Positions 52,649 through 61,183 of a stretch of 64,000 nucleotides of DNA are shown in pieces. The DNA is from DATBHW01 sp035307385. Its GTDB lineage: Bacteria > Chloroflexota > Ktedonobacteria > Ktedonobacterales > DATBGS01. The notes beneath the pieces are model-generated. The model was given only the letters and a program-made list of their open reading frames with translations. It was not told where the DNA came from and did not search any database. The stretch is from the NCBI GenBank assembly GCA_035307385.1, contig DATGID010000023.1, forward strand, positions 4,724 to 68,723, read 5' to 3'. Numbering within the stretch: the stretch's first letter is position 1; each line of letters opens with the position of its first letter. The position numbers and the translations under genes were made by a program.

Positions 52649-54655
52649 ATGAATATCGGGTTTGGGGACATCACCCCGTTTAGCTCGCTTTTGGCGTTTA
52701 TCGGCACGCTGACAGGCACGATTCTGCTGGGCAGCCTTGCCAGCCGCATGCTGGGCATTCGCCAGTCGTGGGGGCGCACGCTGCTGGTGGGCTTTTTGGG
52801 GTTCGCTGCCGGGGCAACTTTTTCCTTGACCTTGCAGGCCGAAAATCTTCCCCTTTATGGGCGCGTCTTTGTCTTTACCTCCTCTATTACCGTGTCGATC
52901 ATGCTCATTTCGGTGGCCTTTGAACTGGTCGGGCGGTCTGCGGGCGTGGGCATCATCAGGCCGCGCCCCGCAGGCGTGCCGCATCCGCTGCGGGCAACGC
53001 GCCGCCAGATCGCGCGCTGGGCGCGCTATCTCCAGATCACCAGCATTCTGGCGCGCTATGGGCTGTCTCCCTATTTTCGCGTGCGGCGCACGCCATCGGC
53101 TGCGCCGCGCACTGGTGGCGGCATCTGGGCGCGCGTGCGTGGCGCGCTTGAGGAGGCGGGCGGCGCGTTCGTGAAGTTCGGCCAGGTACTTTCTACGCGC
53201 CCGGATGTGCTGCCGCCTGACGCCATCGCTGAACTCAGCGGGCTGCAAGATCACGTGACGACAGCGCGACCCCAGGACATCGAGGCGCTGCTGAGCGCAG
53301 AGTTGGGGGACGCGCCGACCAAAGTCTTTGCCGCCTTCGACGCGCAGCCGCTGGCCGCCGCCTCGATTGCTCAGGTGTACAGCGCCCGGCTGCACAGCGG
53401 CGAGCAGGCCATCGTCAAGGTGCAGCGCCCCGGCATCCGCGAGCCGATGGAATGCGACCTCGATATTATGCTGCGCCTGGCGCGCACTCTGGAGGCGAGC
53501 GCGGGCTGGGCGCGTTCGTTTGGGGTGGTGGACCTGGCCCAGGGCTTTGCCGAGGCACTGCGCGAAGAGATTGACTTTCGCATCGAGGCGCGCAACCTCG
53601 CCACCGTGGGCGAGGCGCTTGACTCGCCCAGCGCACATAAGAAACGCGGCGAAGTGCGCATCCCGCGCGTTTTCCCGCAGCTTTCGACCAGCCGCGTGCT
53701 GGTGATCGAGCGCTTCGATGGCGTCAGCGTGCGCGAGGCCGACCCCATCATCGAAGCGCTGGCGCTGGACCGCCTGGCCCTGGCGCGCGCACTGCTGCGC
53801 TGCTTCCTGCGCCAGATTCTGCGCGATGGCACCTTTCACGCCGACCCGCACCCCGGCAACGTGTGGGTCTTGCGCGATGGCAGCCTGGCGCTGCTCGACT
53901 TCGGCTCGGTAGGACGACTCGACCCGCTTCAGCGCGCCTCGCTTCAGCGGATGCTGATCGGGCTGGACCGCCGCGACGCCACGATGCTGAGCGAGGCGCT
54001 GCTGGACATCGCTCTGAAGCGCGCAGATGTGGACGCCGACCGGTTGGAGCGCTCGCTGGCGCAGTTGATGGCTCAGCGCCTGGGGCCGGGCATGTCTCCT
54101 GGGCCGGAGTTGTTCGCCGAACTCTTCGCGCTCTTCTTTGAATTTGGCCTGGCCTTCCCGCCGGTCGTGGGCGGGGTCTTTCGCGCGCTGGTCACGCTGC
54201 AAGGCACGCTGGGCGTGCTCGCGCCCGATTTCCACCTGATCGACGAGGCCCGCGCGCTGGGCACGGAGTGGGTCAAGGACGCGCTCTCGCCGACTTCGCT
54301 GCGCAAGGCCGCCACCGACGAACTGCTCAACCTGATGCCCCTCTTGCAGCGCCTGCCGCGCCGCCTGGACCGCATCACCACGGCGCTGGAACACGGCACG
54401 CTTTCGGCGAACATGCGGCTCTTTGCCGACGAGCGCGACAGGCTTTTCCTTTCGCGGCTGGTGAGCCGGGCAGTGCTGGCCTTCCTGGGCGCGTCGCTGG
54501 GGTTTATGGGCGCGCTTTTCCTGGGCATGCAGGGTGGTCCAGCCCTGGCCGATACGATCAGCGTCTATCAGGTCTTTGGCTATGCTGGCCTCTTCCTCAG
54601 CGCCACCTTGATCTTGCGCGTGATTGTGGCGATTGTGCGCGAAAAGGCGGGCTAG
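52649..54655 (+). CDS. UbiB/ABC1-family atypical kinase
   Basis: The 668-residue protein has N-terminal membrane segments, then the ABC1 domain: KFGQVLSTRPDVLPPD, the Ala-rich nucleotide loop PLAAASIAQVYSARL, VKVQRPGI with the conserved Lys, and DPHPGNVWVLRDGSLALLDFG. Two C-terminal membrane helices follow. Members support isoprenoid quinone biosynthesis through an atypical ATPase/kinase activity. It is followed closely by a NarL-type regulator. Confidence 0.92.
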   Translation: MNIGFGDITPFSSLLAFIGTLTGTILLGSLASRMLGIRQSWGRTLLVGFLGFAAGATFSLTLQAENLPLYGRVFVFTSSITVSIMLISVAFELVGRSAGVGIIRPRPAGVPHPLRATRRQIARWARYLQITSILARYGLSPYFRVRRTPSAAPRTGGGIWARVRGALEEAGGAFVKFGQVLSTRPDVLPPDAIAELSGLQDHVTTARPQDIEALLSAELGDAPTKVFAAFDAQPLAAASIAQVYSARLHSGEQAIVKVQRPGIREPMECDLDIMLRLARTLEASAGWARSFGVVDLAQGFAEALREEIDFRIEARNLATVGEALDSPSAHKKRGEVRIPRVFPQLSTSRVLVIERFDGVSVREADPIIEALALDRLALARALLRCFLRQILRDGTFHADPHPGNVWVLRDGSLALLDFGSVGRLDPLQRASLQRMLIGLDRRDATMLSEALLDIALKRADVDADRLERSLAQLMAQRLGPGMSPGPELFAELFALFFEFGLAFPPVVGGVFRALVTLQGTLGVLAPDFHLIDEARALGTEWVKDALSPTSLRKAATDELLNLMPLLQRLPRRLDRITTALEHGTLSANMRLFADERDRLFLSRLVSRAVLAFLGASLGFMGALFLGMQGGPALADTISVYQVFGYAGLFLSATLILRVIVAIVREKAG

Positions 54656-54712
54656 AACCCTATCGTATGATGTGTTTGAGCGATGTTCTGCAAGCGAAAG
54701 CGAGGTACGCGC

Positions 54713-55366
54713 GTGTCCGAACGCATTACCGTTCTCATTGTCGATGACCACAGCGTCGTTCGCCAGGGCGTGCGCGCCTTTCTGGAGACGCAGGCCGATC
54801 TGCGCATTGTGGGCGAAGCCGATTCTGGAGAAGACGCGGTGCGCCAGGCGCGGGACTTGATTCCCGACGTGGTGCTGATGGACCTGGTGTTGCCCGGCAT
54901 CAGCGGCGTGGAGGCGACCCGCGAGATCAAACGCATCAGCCCGCGCACGCAGGTCATTGTGCTTACGTCCTATTTTGCCGACGAGCATATCTTTCCCGTC
55001 TTGCGCGCCGGGGCCATCTCCTACACCTTGAAGGATATTCGCTCGGCGGACCTGGCCGATGTCATCAGGAAAGCGGCGCAGGGCGAATCGGTGCTGCATC
55101 CGCGCGTGGCGGCGCGTGTGGTGCAGGAGGTACGCGAGGCCAAGCGCGCCGTCCCTCCTGCCTTTGCCGAACTGACCGAGCGCGAACTGGATGTCTTGCG
55201 CATGATCGCCGAAGGCAACTCCAACGCGGCCATCGCCGAACAACTGGTGCTCAGTGAGAAAACAGTGAAGGGGCACGTCAGCAACATCCTGAGCAAGCTG
55301 CACATGGATGACCGCACCCAGGCCGCCGTCTTTGCCTGGCAGCAAGGGCTGATGGAGAAAAACTAG
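54713..55366 (+). CDS. NarL/FixJ-family response regulator
   Basis: I prefer the GTG at 54713 (GAGGT upstream); an ATG at 54683 is possible. The 217-residue protein has a receiver domain with Asp57 in VVLMDLVLPG, Thr in IVLTSYF and Lys in YTLKD. A LuxR-type helix-turn-helix follows (LTERELDVLRMIAEGNSNAA, KTVKGHVSNILSKLH). A partner kinase is not adjacent. Confidence 0.93.
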   Translation: MSERITVLIVDDHSVVRQGVRAFLETQADLRIVGEADSGEDAVRQARDLIPDVVLMDLVLPGISGVEATREIKRISPRTQVIVLTSYFADEHIFPVLRAGAISYTLKDIRSADLADVIRKAAQGESVLHPRVAARVVQEVREAKRAVPPAFAELTERELDVLRMIAEGNSNAAIAEQLVLSEKTVKGHVSNILSKLHMDDRTQAAVFAWQQGLMEKN

Positions 55367-55671
55367 CGGCCACGCAGCGCGCGATAGCTGCGGGTGGCTC
55401 TGGTGAGGGCTTTCAGCCACTCGTAGGCGAGCAGGGGCAGCACGACCACCACCAGCCTGTTATAGCGAAATGCCTGAGTGAAGTGGCCGTGCGAAGCTGA
55501 AGAGATGGCGCGCGTCATGCCGCAGCCGGGGCAATTGTGGCCCGTCAGGTTCTTGATGATGCAGAGCGAGCGGCGGCGCTCCAGCCAGGCGGTGGGCACG
55601 AAGATAGCCAGCAGGGGCAGCAGAATGAAGAAGCCGATCTTGCCCAACGCCGTCAACGATGCGTTGCTCAT
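55363..55671 (-). CDS. DUF2752 membrane protein
   Basis: The ATG at 55671 has AGGAAAG upstream. The 102-residue product has two membrane segments around the signature NCPGCGMTRAISSASHGHF, characteristic of DUF2752. Function is unknown; the paired Cys suggest redox or metal binding. It overlaps the convergent regulator gene by 4 bp. Confidence 0.85.
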   Translation of the reverse strand: MSNASLTALGKIGFFILLPLLAIFVPTAWLERRRSLCIIKNLTGHNCPGCGMTRAISSASHGHFTQAFRYNRLVVVVLPLLAYEWLKALTRATRSYRALRGR

Positions 55672-55784
55672 AGGTCTTTCCTGGCCTGGATGGGATGGAT
55701 GCGCTTGCATGCTGCATATATTACACGCGGGCCTGGCTTGTGTCAAGATTCTCATGCCACCACCCGCTGCTTTGCATTTTTGTA

Positions 55785-56570
55785 TCACCCGGCCAGCAGT
55801 CCATCAAACCAGGCAAGGATGGAGGGCCAGGCGGTGTCAGGCAGGTCGAAAGCGCTGGGCACCTGAAAGCGAGCGGCAAGGGCAGCGAGGGTGTCGTCGA
55901 TGGGAATGCCGCGCTGCTGGCGAAGCTGGCGGGCAAGAAAGACAAGATGGCTTGTGCGCTGGGGCGAGAGGCCGATGCTCGGGCGGGCATGGCCGGATTC
56001 AAGGGCGAGCAGGCGCAGATGCTGGGAATGCTGATCTGCTTCGAGGACAGTCAGGCGGCTGCGATCATCAGCGCTTTCGCTGCGCATGCGGTCAATGAGG
56101 TGATGCCAGTCGTCCCAGATGGTTCCGGCGGCGGCAGGCGCGGGCAGCGCGGCAGGCGCAGGGGTCGCCTGCGGAGGTAGGCCGGATGGGCTGGCGGGAG
56201 CGTTTTGCTTAAAGAGATTTGCTATGCCGCGGGCAGCTTCACGCTGGATAGTGTGTAAGCGTTCACGATAGGCTGGCGGACGAGCGCCAGGGCGGATGCT
56301 GGCGAGCTATAGGGGCAAGGCCCACGTATAGATGACGTTGATGCGCTGAGTACCACCAGGGGTTTCCAAGGCGACCAGAGCAAGAGAATCAAACAGCACA
56401 GGATCGTTATGGATGCGATGGATTTGATAGTGTGTTTGCAAGTCGAGCGCTTTGCAGAACATGTCAAAGACTTCGCCGGTCTGGTCATCGGGCAGCAGGA
56501 CGGCAGTGATAGGGAAGCCAGCGATGGTGATGTCTGTTTGAGCGATGGGTATCAAGGCTTTTTCTTCCAT
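55785..56570 (-). pseudogene. Phage antirepressor-like (P22_AR_N-type) gene with one in-frame TAG
   Basis: From the ATG at 56570 (AAAGGAGC upstream) the frame reads an antirepressor-like N-terminus (EEKALIPIAQTDITIAGFPI, RIHNDPVLFDSLALV, ETPGGTQRI). It meets TAG at 56309-56307 and continues open for 174 codons to a stop at 55785. Just after TAG comes LASIRPGARPPAYRERLHTI then QREAARGIANLF, the continuation expected in this family. The family usually has Trp at the TAG position (W-L-x-x-I), so TGG to TAG is the simplest change. Leader copy C precedes the gene, and the frame is also open back to an ATG at 56753 inside that leader. Confidence 0.72.
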
Positions 56571-56625
56571 TTGGTCTGCTCCTTTTGTAGTTGTGAATAG
56601 TTTCCAGAAGTTGGGGATAACTCGC

Positions 56626-56691
56626 CAAAGGGGGGTTGGGATTACCAACCCCCCTTTGCAAAGGGGGGTTGGTAATCCCAACCCCCCTTTG
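56626..56691. repeat. 66-bp perfect palindrome
   Basis: The 33-base arm at 56626-56658 is the exact reverse complement of 56659-56691, and each arm is itself nearly palindromic (AAAGGGGGG...CCCCCCTTT). GGATAACT occurs on both sides (near 56614 and 56701), which could be a target duplication of a small palindromic insert. It lies in the antirepressor leader and keeps the frame open. Confidence 0.8.
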
Positions 56692-56747
56692 CTGCCCCTG
56701 TGGATAACTTTAGGAAAGTGAGTGGCTGTGGCTACCAAAAATGAGAC

Positions 56748-56982
56748 GGCCATCTCCTGATAGTGCTGGGAAGGCAGCGGGTGATGGGACTGTCGGACCA
56801 ACGAAAGGCGATGTGCCTGGTGCTTTGTCAGGAGATGGCCGCTGAGGGGGTCTATCGGATGATAGAATGGCCTCAGCCGCATGTCCTGATTTGTCTCAGG
56901 CATGGGGGTAAGTGGCGCCGTCAGCGTTCTTGGCTGACGGCGTCACGGCGTGTATGGAGTTGTTCAAGTGCAATGTGGATTT
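56748..56982 (-). ncRNA. Structured 5' leader RNA, copy C
   Basis: On the minus strand: hairpin 1, CCGTCAG/CTGACGG (56940-56934 with 56924-56918, 9-base loop); hairpin 2, CATG-CCTGA with TCAGG-A-CATG; hairpin 3, TCTATC-ATCC-GATAGA (56866-56851); and a long-range helix GGCCATCTCCTGA (56840-56828) with TCAGGAGATGGCC (56760-56748). The final strand includes an ATG (56753) in frame with the antirepressor gene. Compared with copy B, paired positions change together, which supports the fold. Confidence 0.7.
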
Positions 56983-56988
56983 ACGCCA

Positions 56989-57017
56989 AGTATACTGAAG
57001 GTTGGTTAAACTGTCAA
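56989..57017 (-). promoter_or_regulatory. Consensus promoter of leader RNA copy C
   Basis: -35 TTGACA (57017-57012), 17-bp spacer, -10 TATACT (56994-56989), the same hexamers and spacing as copy B. Confidence 0.75.
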
Positions 57018-57020
57018 TCT

Positions 57021-58265
57021 TTATGCCTGCACCGCGTTGATTTCGGCCTGCGGGGCGATGGGCAGGCTGGGCAGCAGCTTATGGGCCACATCGTCGGCAG
57101 CCAGCAGCACCCCAAAGCGCCAGATACAGGTGCCCCGTTCTGCGCCGCTCTGGTCAATCAGGTTGATCTGGCAGCCCTGAATGTCTGGCCCGCTGGTGAT
57201 GCCATAGCCAACACCTGCCGTCGGGGCTAATTGCTGCATCACCTGCGTACCAGTCAGGCAATCCAGGTTGCTCAGCGCATTGGGGATGGTGAACGGAAGA
57301 GCCGATGACTGCGGTGACAGAATCCAGCCGGTGTCGGCGCTGTACGCCAGCAGCGTTGTTTGCAGACCGGCAACCGGGAAGAGAACATCGCTCACCACCT
57401 GCCCGGTTGAGGTGGTAAAGCGCCAGCGCAGCGCGACTGGTACATCAATCGCCCAGACGTTGCCAGTGAGGAGAGGCATTTCTGAAGGGTCGATTCCTCC
57501 CTGGCAGATCAGTCCGGAGCAGGAACCCATCATCTGAGACCCAAAGTTATCGCTGGCAATCAGGGACGCTGTGGCCTGGACCGGCGTGGTGACGCGCTGG
57601 CTGGTGATGGTGGCATCGCTGTTGAAGCGGGTGGCGATATATGAGCCAGCCGGAACGGTTGTCTTCTGCTGCTGGCTGACTGACCGGGCCAGCAGCGTGT
57701 TGACCTGATTTTGCTGGTCCGGCGGCAAATCGCCAGCGCTGAAATCTAGCTCGATGGAATAGCTGGGGGTCGCTGTGATGCCGTTGGCGGTGATCGCCGT
57801 GAAGTTGCCAGAGCCAACCGAGCAGGTTCCGTTGTCAACGAGCGCTCCATGATCGAAGGCGACCGTACAGGTTTCCGAACTGAACGGCGGCGCTTCGACG
57901 GTAATTCGATACGCGCGGTTCAGCGCCGCAAACAGCAGGGGAAGCTTGCCGCGCTGCCGCTGGCCGTTAATAAGCACCGTGCCGAAGTTGATGTTGCTCT
58001 CGATGAGCACGATTGGCAGCGCGGCGGTCGGCAAGGGTGCAGCCTGCCGGTTGGGCGTCTGGCTGGCCGAAGGGATGACGCCGCGAAAGATGGCGACCAC
58101 GGCCACCAGCGCCGCCAGCACCAGGCCAATTTGTGTCGCGCGCTTGCGCCGCGAAGGCTGGCGCGCAAGCTCAGGCTCCAGTTCAGCCAGTCGCGCGTCG
58201 TCCGGCTGCTGTCCCTCCGGCAGCAGGGGCGCTGATTCCTCAACCTCGAAAGAATGGTCATCCAT
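57021..58265 (-). CDS. Single-span membrane protein with large external domain (paralogue of 9293-10516)
   Basis: The ATG at 58265 has GGAGGC upstream. The 414-residue product has an acidic cytoplasmic head, a basic stretch, one span (about residues 60-80) and an external beta-rich domain. Motifs shared with 9293-10516 include the INFGTVLINGQRQR strand, a LPPDQQNQVNTLL helix and a C-terminal CIWRFGVLLAADDVAHKLLP. A duplicated family with no assigned function. Confidence 0.75.
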   Translation of the reverse strand: MDDHSFEVEESAPLLPEGQQPDDARLAELEPELARQPSRRKRATQIGLVLAALVAVVAIFRGVIPSASQTPNRQAAPLPTAALPIVLIESNINFGTVLINGQRQRGKLPLLFAALNRAYRITVEAPPFSSETCTVAFDHGALVDNGTCSVGSGNFTAITANGITATPSYSIELDFSAGDLPPDQQNQVNTLLARSVSQQQKTTVPAGSYIATRFNSDATITSQRVTTPVQATASLIASDNFGSQMMGSCSGLICQGGIDPSEMPLLTGNVWAIDVPVALRWRFTTSTGQVVSDVLFPVAGLQTTLLAYSADTGWILSPQSSALPFTIPNALSNLDCLTGTQVMQQLAPTAGVGYGITSGPDIQGCQINLIDQSGAERGTCIWRFGVLLAADDVAHKLLPSLPIAPQAEINAVQA

Positions 58266-58528
58266 GCGCGTGTTGCCTCCAGAACTCAGCCATTGCCTGC
58301 CAGCAGCATAGCATGCCGTCGCCATAACTGCAAGCCTCGCCGGAAAGTGTGAACCTGCTCACACTTGCTCCATTTTGGGCCTCTGATAATCATTGCTTAA
58401 CATTGCCTTCATCTTTATGAAACATGGCTGCGTCATGTAAAGAAGAGAAGATACCTCTATCATTGCTTTGCACGTATGAGGTCAACTGCCTGGAAGGGAG
58501 TTGACCGCGCCAGGGAGGCGATCAACGT

Positions 58529-59773
58529 ATGGAATCAGCTACCTGTCCACAGTGCCACGCGCAGGTTCCGGCAAGGGCGACGTTCTGCGGAAGCTGCGGC
58601 AGCCGCATCAGTCAGCCACCGCTGGACCCCACCACGCGCCTTACGCCCCCGGCAGCCCCAGTCGAAATCACGACCCCGGCACACACGCCGCCCGTCGATC
58701 CCTATGCCGCGCAGTACTCGTTGCCGTGGTCCGGGCCTGCGCAGACCTGGCCGGGGCAGCCGTCGCTGCCACCAACCGAGGTGCTTGGCCCGCCAACGCT
58801 GCCCCAGCCCACCCCGCCACGCCGCAGACGGCGCGGCCTGCTCATCGTCAGCCTGCTGCTGATCGTCCTCTTGCTGGGCGCGGGCGGCTATCTGGCGTTC
58901 AACCTGACGCGCCAGAACGCAGCCAACCAGAACGGCAGCAACGCGGGAACCAGCGGAGATGGTGGCCTGTCGCTGCCGTCGATCAATCGCCAGGCCATCT
59001 ATGCCGGAGCCAACGTGACCATCCAGAGCGCCATCAAAGCCCACAGCTTTCCCGGCTTTCAGAAACTCGACGCGAGCGACGATGTGGTCAAGGTCAAAGC
59101 CCAGATAGAAAATCAGACCAAGGTCATCTTGATGTTCTTTAACGCTGTCCACCTGCTTGGCCCCGACGGCAGCCGGACCGAGCCGTCTGTCACCAACGCC
59201 AGCAATGTGCTGGCAGGCTACTTCAATCCCGGCGTCAGCGCCGTTGGCTACTGGTATTTCGAGGTGAGCCATAACCAGAACGGCGTCGGAGCGTATACCA
59301 TCATTCTGGGCAAAGGGCAAGAGGTACAGGAAAACGTCCCCTTCGTCGGATCGTATGACCCATCCGTCTGGCAATGGGTGACCAAACCCATCGGCAAATC
59401 GGTGACATATCACACGCAGGGCGGCGGCGCGGTGGTTGGTACCGTTGTGAAAGTCAGCACAGGCGTCTGGACGCCGGGCTATCAAGCGCCGCAGGGGATG
59501 CGCTTCATCCTGACGGATATGATGGCTGCCAACCAGACTCCCGTTCCGGTCTATATTAGTGGCAATGCCCTCAAGCTGCAAGCGCCGGGAGGCGTGCCCG
59601 AAAGCCCATCGACCATGTATGGCTACTTCATCAACGATTCGCTCTCTGGCGGAGAAAACAAGGACGAAGGCTATGCCAGCTTTGTGGTCCCGCCCGCCAA
59701 AGGCGACTTTATCCTCTTCTTCTATAACCCCGATGGCTCCGTGGCTGGGCAGGTCGATCTAGGAACGCTCTGA
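58529..59773 (+). CDS. Zinc-ribbon, single-span protein with external domain
   Basis: The 414-residue protein starts with a zinc ribbon (CPQC and CGSC pairs, residues 6-26), a Pro-rich linker, a basic patch PRRRRRG, one membrane span (about residues 110-130) and a large external domain. The latter has two beta-sandwich-like halves (VVKVKAQIENQTKVILMFFN, RFILTDMMAANQTPVPVYIS) resembling DUF4352/telokin-like folds. The role is unknown. Confidence 0.78.
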   Translation: MESATCPQCHAQVPARATFCGSCGSRISQPPLDPTTRLTPPAAPVEITTPAHTPPVDPYAAQYSLPWSGPAQTWPGQPSLPPTEVLGPPTLPQPTPPRRRRRGLLIVSLLLIVLLLGAGGYLAFNLTRQNAANQNGSNAGTSGDGGLSLPSINRQAIYAGANVTIQSAIKAHSFPGFQKLDASDDVVKVKAQIENQTKVILMFFNAVHLLGPDGSRTEPSVTNASNVLAGYFNPGVSAVGYWYFEVSHNQNGVGAYTIILGKGQEVQENVPFVGSYDPSVWQWVTKPIGKSVTYHTQGGGAVVGTVVKVSTGVWTPGYQAPQGMRFILTDMMAANQTPVPVYISGNALKLQAPGGVPESPSTMYGYFINDSLSGGENKDEGYASFVVPPAKGDFILFFYNPDGSVAGQVDLGTL

Positions 59774-59812
59774 TGGCTGCCAGTTGACAGGCAGGAGGCC
59801 AGGATGCTCTAC

Positions 59813-59850
59813 TACTACATGCTGCGCCCTGCCGGGCGCAGCATGTAGTA
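59813..59850 (+). terminator. 17-bp hairpin before the kinase-nucleotidyltransferase gene
   Basis: Bases 59813-59829 pair perfectly with 59834-59850 around a TGCC loop. It lies after the stop at 59773 and immediately before the ribosome site (AAGGAGGAA) of the next gene. It may end the first message or affect initiation. Confidence 0.6.
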
Positions 59851-59863
59851 CAAGGAGGAACCG

Positions 59864-61165
59864 ATGCCGAACAATGCCCGCGACCAACCGACGATGATTG
59901 CCGTGACCGGCATCCAGGCTGCCGGAAAGTCCACCGTGTCGCGCTTGCTGGCGCAGCGCTTTGCGCGCGGCGTGCATATCGAGGCCGATCTGCTCCAGCA
60001 CATGGTTGTGTCTGGAGGCGAGCAGGCGAAAGAACCAGGCGAGCTAGAGGGCGAGGCCGCGCGACAATATCTGCTGCGCCTGAAGCATATGTGCCTGCTG
60101 GCGCGCTCGTTTTTCGAGGCAGGCTTTAGCGTAGTGCTGGACGACATCATGCTGGGGAAAAGCTGGCGCTATGTGCAGGAGCAGTTAGATGGTTTGCCCT
60201 GCTCGCTGGTGGTGCTGGCTCCCCGTGTGGAGGTGGTGGCCGAGGTGCGCGACCGGCAGCGTGCCAAGCGCCCGCTGGGCGAAGCCTGGGCGATCTATCT
60301 GGACCGGGCGTTTCGCGAGACGATGACAGGCGTGGGCTGCTGGATTGATAGCTCCGCGCAGACGCCGGAAGAGACCGTCGAACAGATACTTCAGTGCCTC
60401 TTTCTCACGCCCCATGCCGAGGTGAACGCGCTGCTGGGCACGCTGCTGGCGCAGATGCAAGCGATTTTGGGCGAGCGTCTGGTGGCGCTGTATCTGTGTG
60501 GCTCGCTGGCGCTGGGCGATTTCGACCCGGCCTCCAGCGACGTTGATTTCCTGGCTGTGACCGATGATGCCCTGCCCGCCGCGACGATTGATCGCCTGCG
60601 CGCCATGCACGACGCGATTGGTGCCAGCGACCATCCTTTTGCGCGGCGACTCGAAGGAACGTATATTCCCCGCGCAGAGATGCAGCACCCTGATGGGCAG
60701 TATCCCATCGCCAGGACCGATGATCCCTTCATCGTGGGCACGCTCGACAGCGGTTGGGTCTTTCAGCGCGCCATCCTGCACGCGCATGGCGTGGTCGTCT
60801 GGGGTCCGCCGCCGCAAACCATGATCGGCCCGGTGACGCCCGAAGAACTGCGCGCCGCCATCTATGATCACCTCGATACGTGGTGGGCATCGCGGCTGGA
60901 CGCGCCGGAATGGATGCGCCCGCGCGACTATCAGGCGTATACCATTCTGACGATGTGCCGGGTCTTCTATACGCTGGAACTGGGCGCGCTCTGCTCCAAG
61001 CCGCAGGCGGCAGCCTGGGCGCAGACGGCGTATCCAGAGTGGAAGCCGTTGATCGAGCGCGCCCTGGCCTGGCGCATCGACCGTGCGCCCGACGACGTGA
61101 CCGAAACGATGGCCTTTCTGCGCGAGGCGCTCAGGCTGGCGCGGGAGCGCTGCCAGCCTGAGTAA
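59864..61165 (+). CDS. Fusion of P-loop kinase and AadA-like nucleotidyltransferase
   Basis: The 433-residue protein has an N-terminal P-loop kinase domain (Walker A GIQAAGKST, residues 16-24; about 1-180) like chloramphenicol phosphotransferase. A nucleotidyltransferase domain follows with GSLALGDFDPASSDVDFLAV (about residue 207), the pattern of aminoglycoside adenylyltransferases. A helical C-terminal domain (LTMCRVFYTLELGALCSKPQ) also fits AadA. Each half can inactivate antibiotics in other proteins; whether this one does is unknown. Confidence 0.85.
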   Translation: MPNNARDQPTMIAVTGIQAAGKSTVSRLLAQRFARGVHIEADLLQHMVVSGGEQAKEPGELEGEAARQYLLRLKHMCLLARSFFEAGFSVVLDDIMLGKSWRYVQEQLDGLPCSLVVLAPRVEVVAEVRDRQRAKRPLGEAWAIYLDRAFRETMTGVGCWIDSSAQTPEETVEQILQCLFLTPHAEVNALLGTLLAQMQAILGERLVALYLCGSLALGDFDPASSDVDFLAVTDDALPAATIDRLRAMHDAIGASDHPFARRLEGTYIPRAEMQHPDGQYPIARTDDPFIVGTLDSGWVFQRAILHAHGVVVWGPPPQTMIGPVTPEELRAAIYDHLDTWWASRLDAPEWMRPRDYQAYTILTMCRVFYTLELGALCSKPQAAAWAQTAYPEWKPLIERALAWRIDRAPDDVTETMAFLREALRLARERCQPE

Positions 61166-61183
61166 TCGGGGTACTGGCGCGGC

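Noticed and set aside
51680..55420. 1246-codon open frame on the minus strand
   Set aside because: It is antisense to the cupredoxin, UbiB and NarL genes, whose motifs are clear. Its Arg/Gln/His-rich sequence is typical of an antisense shadow.
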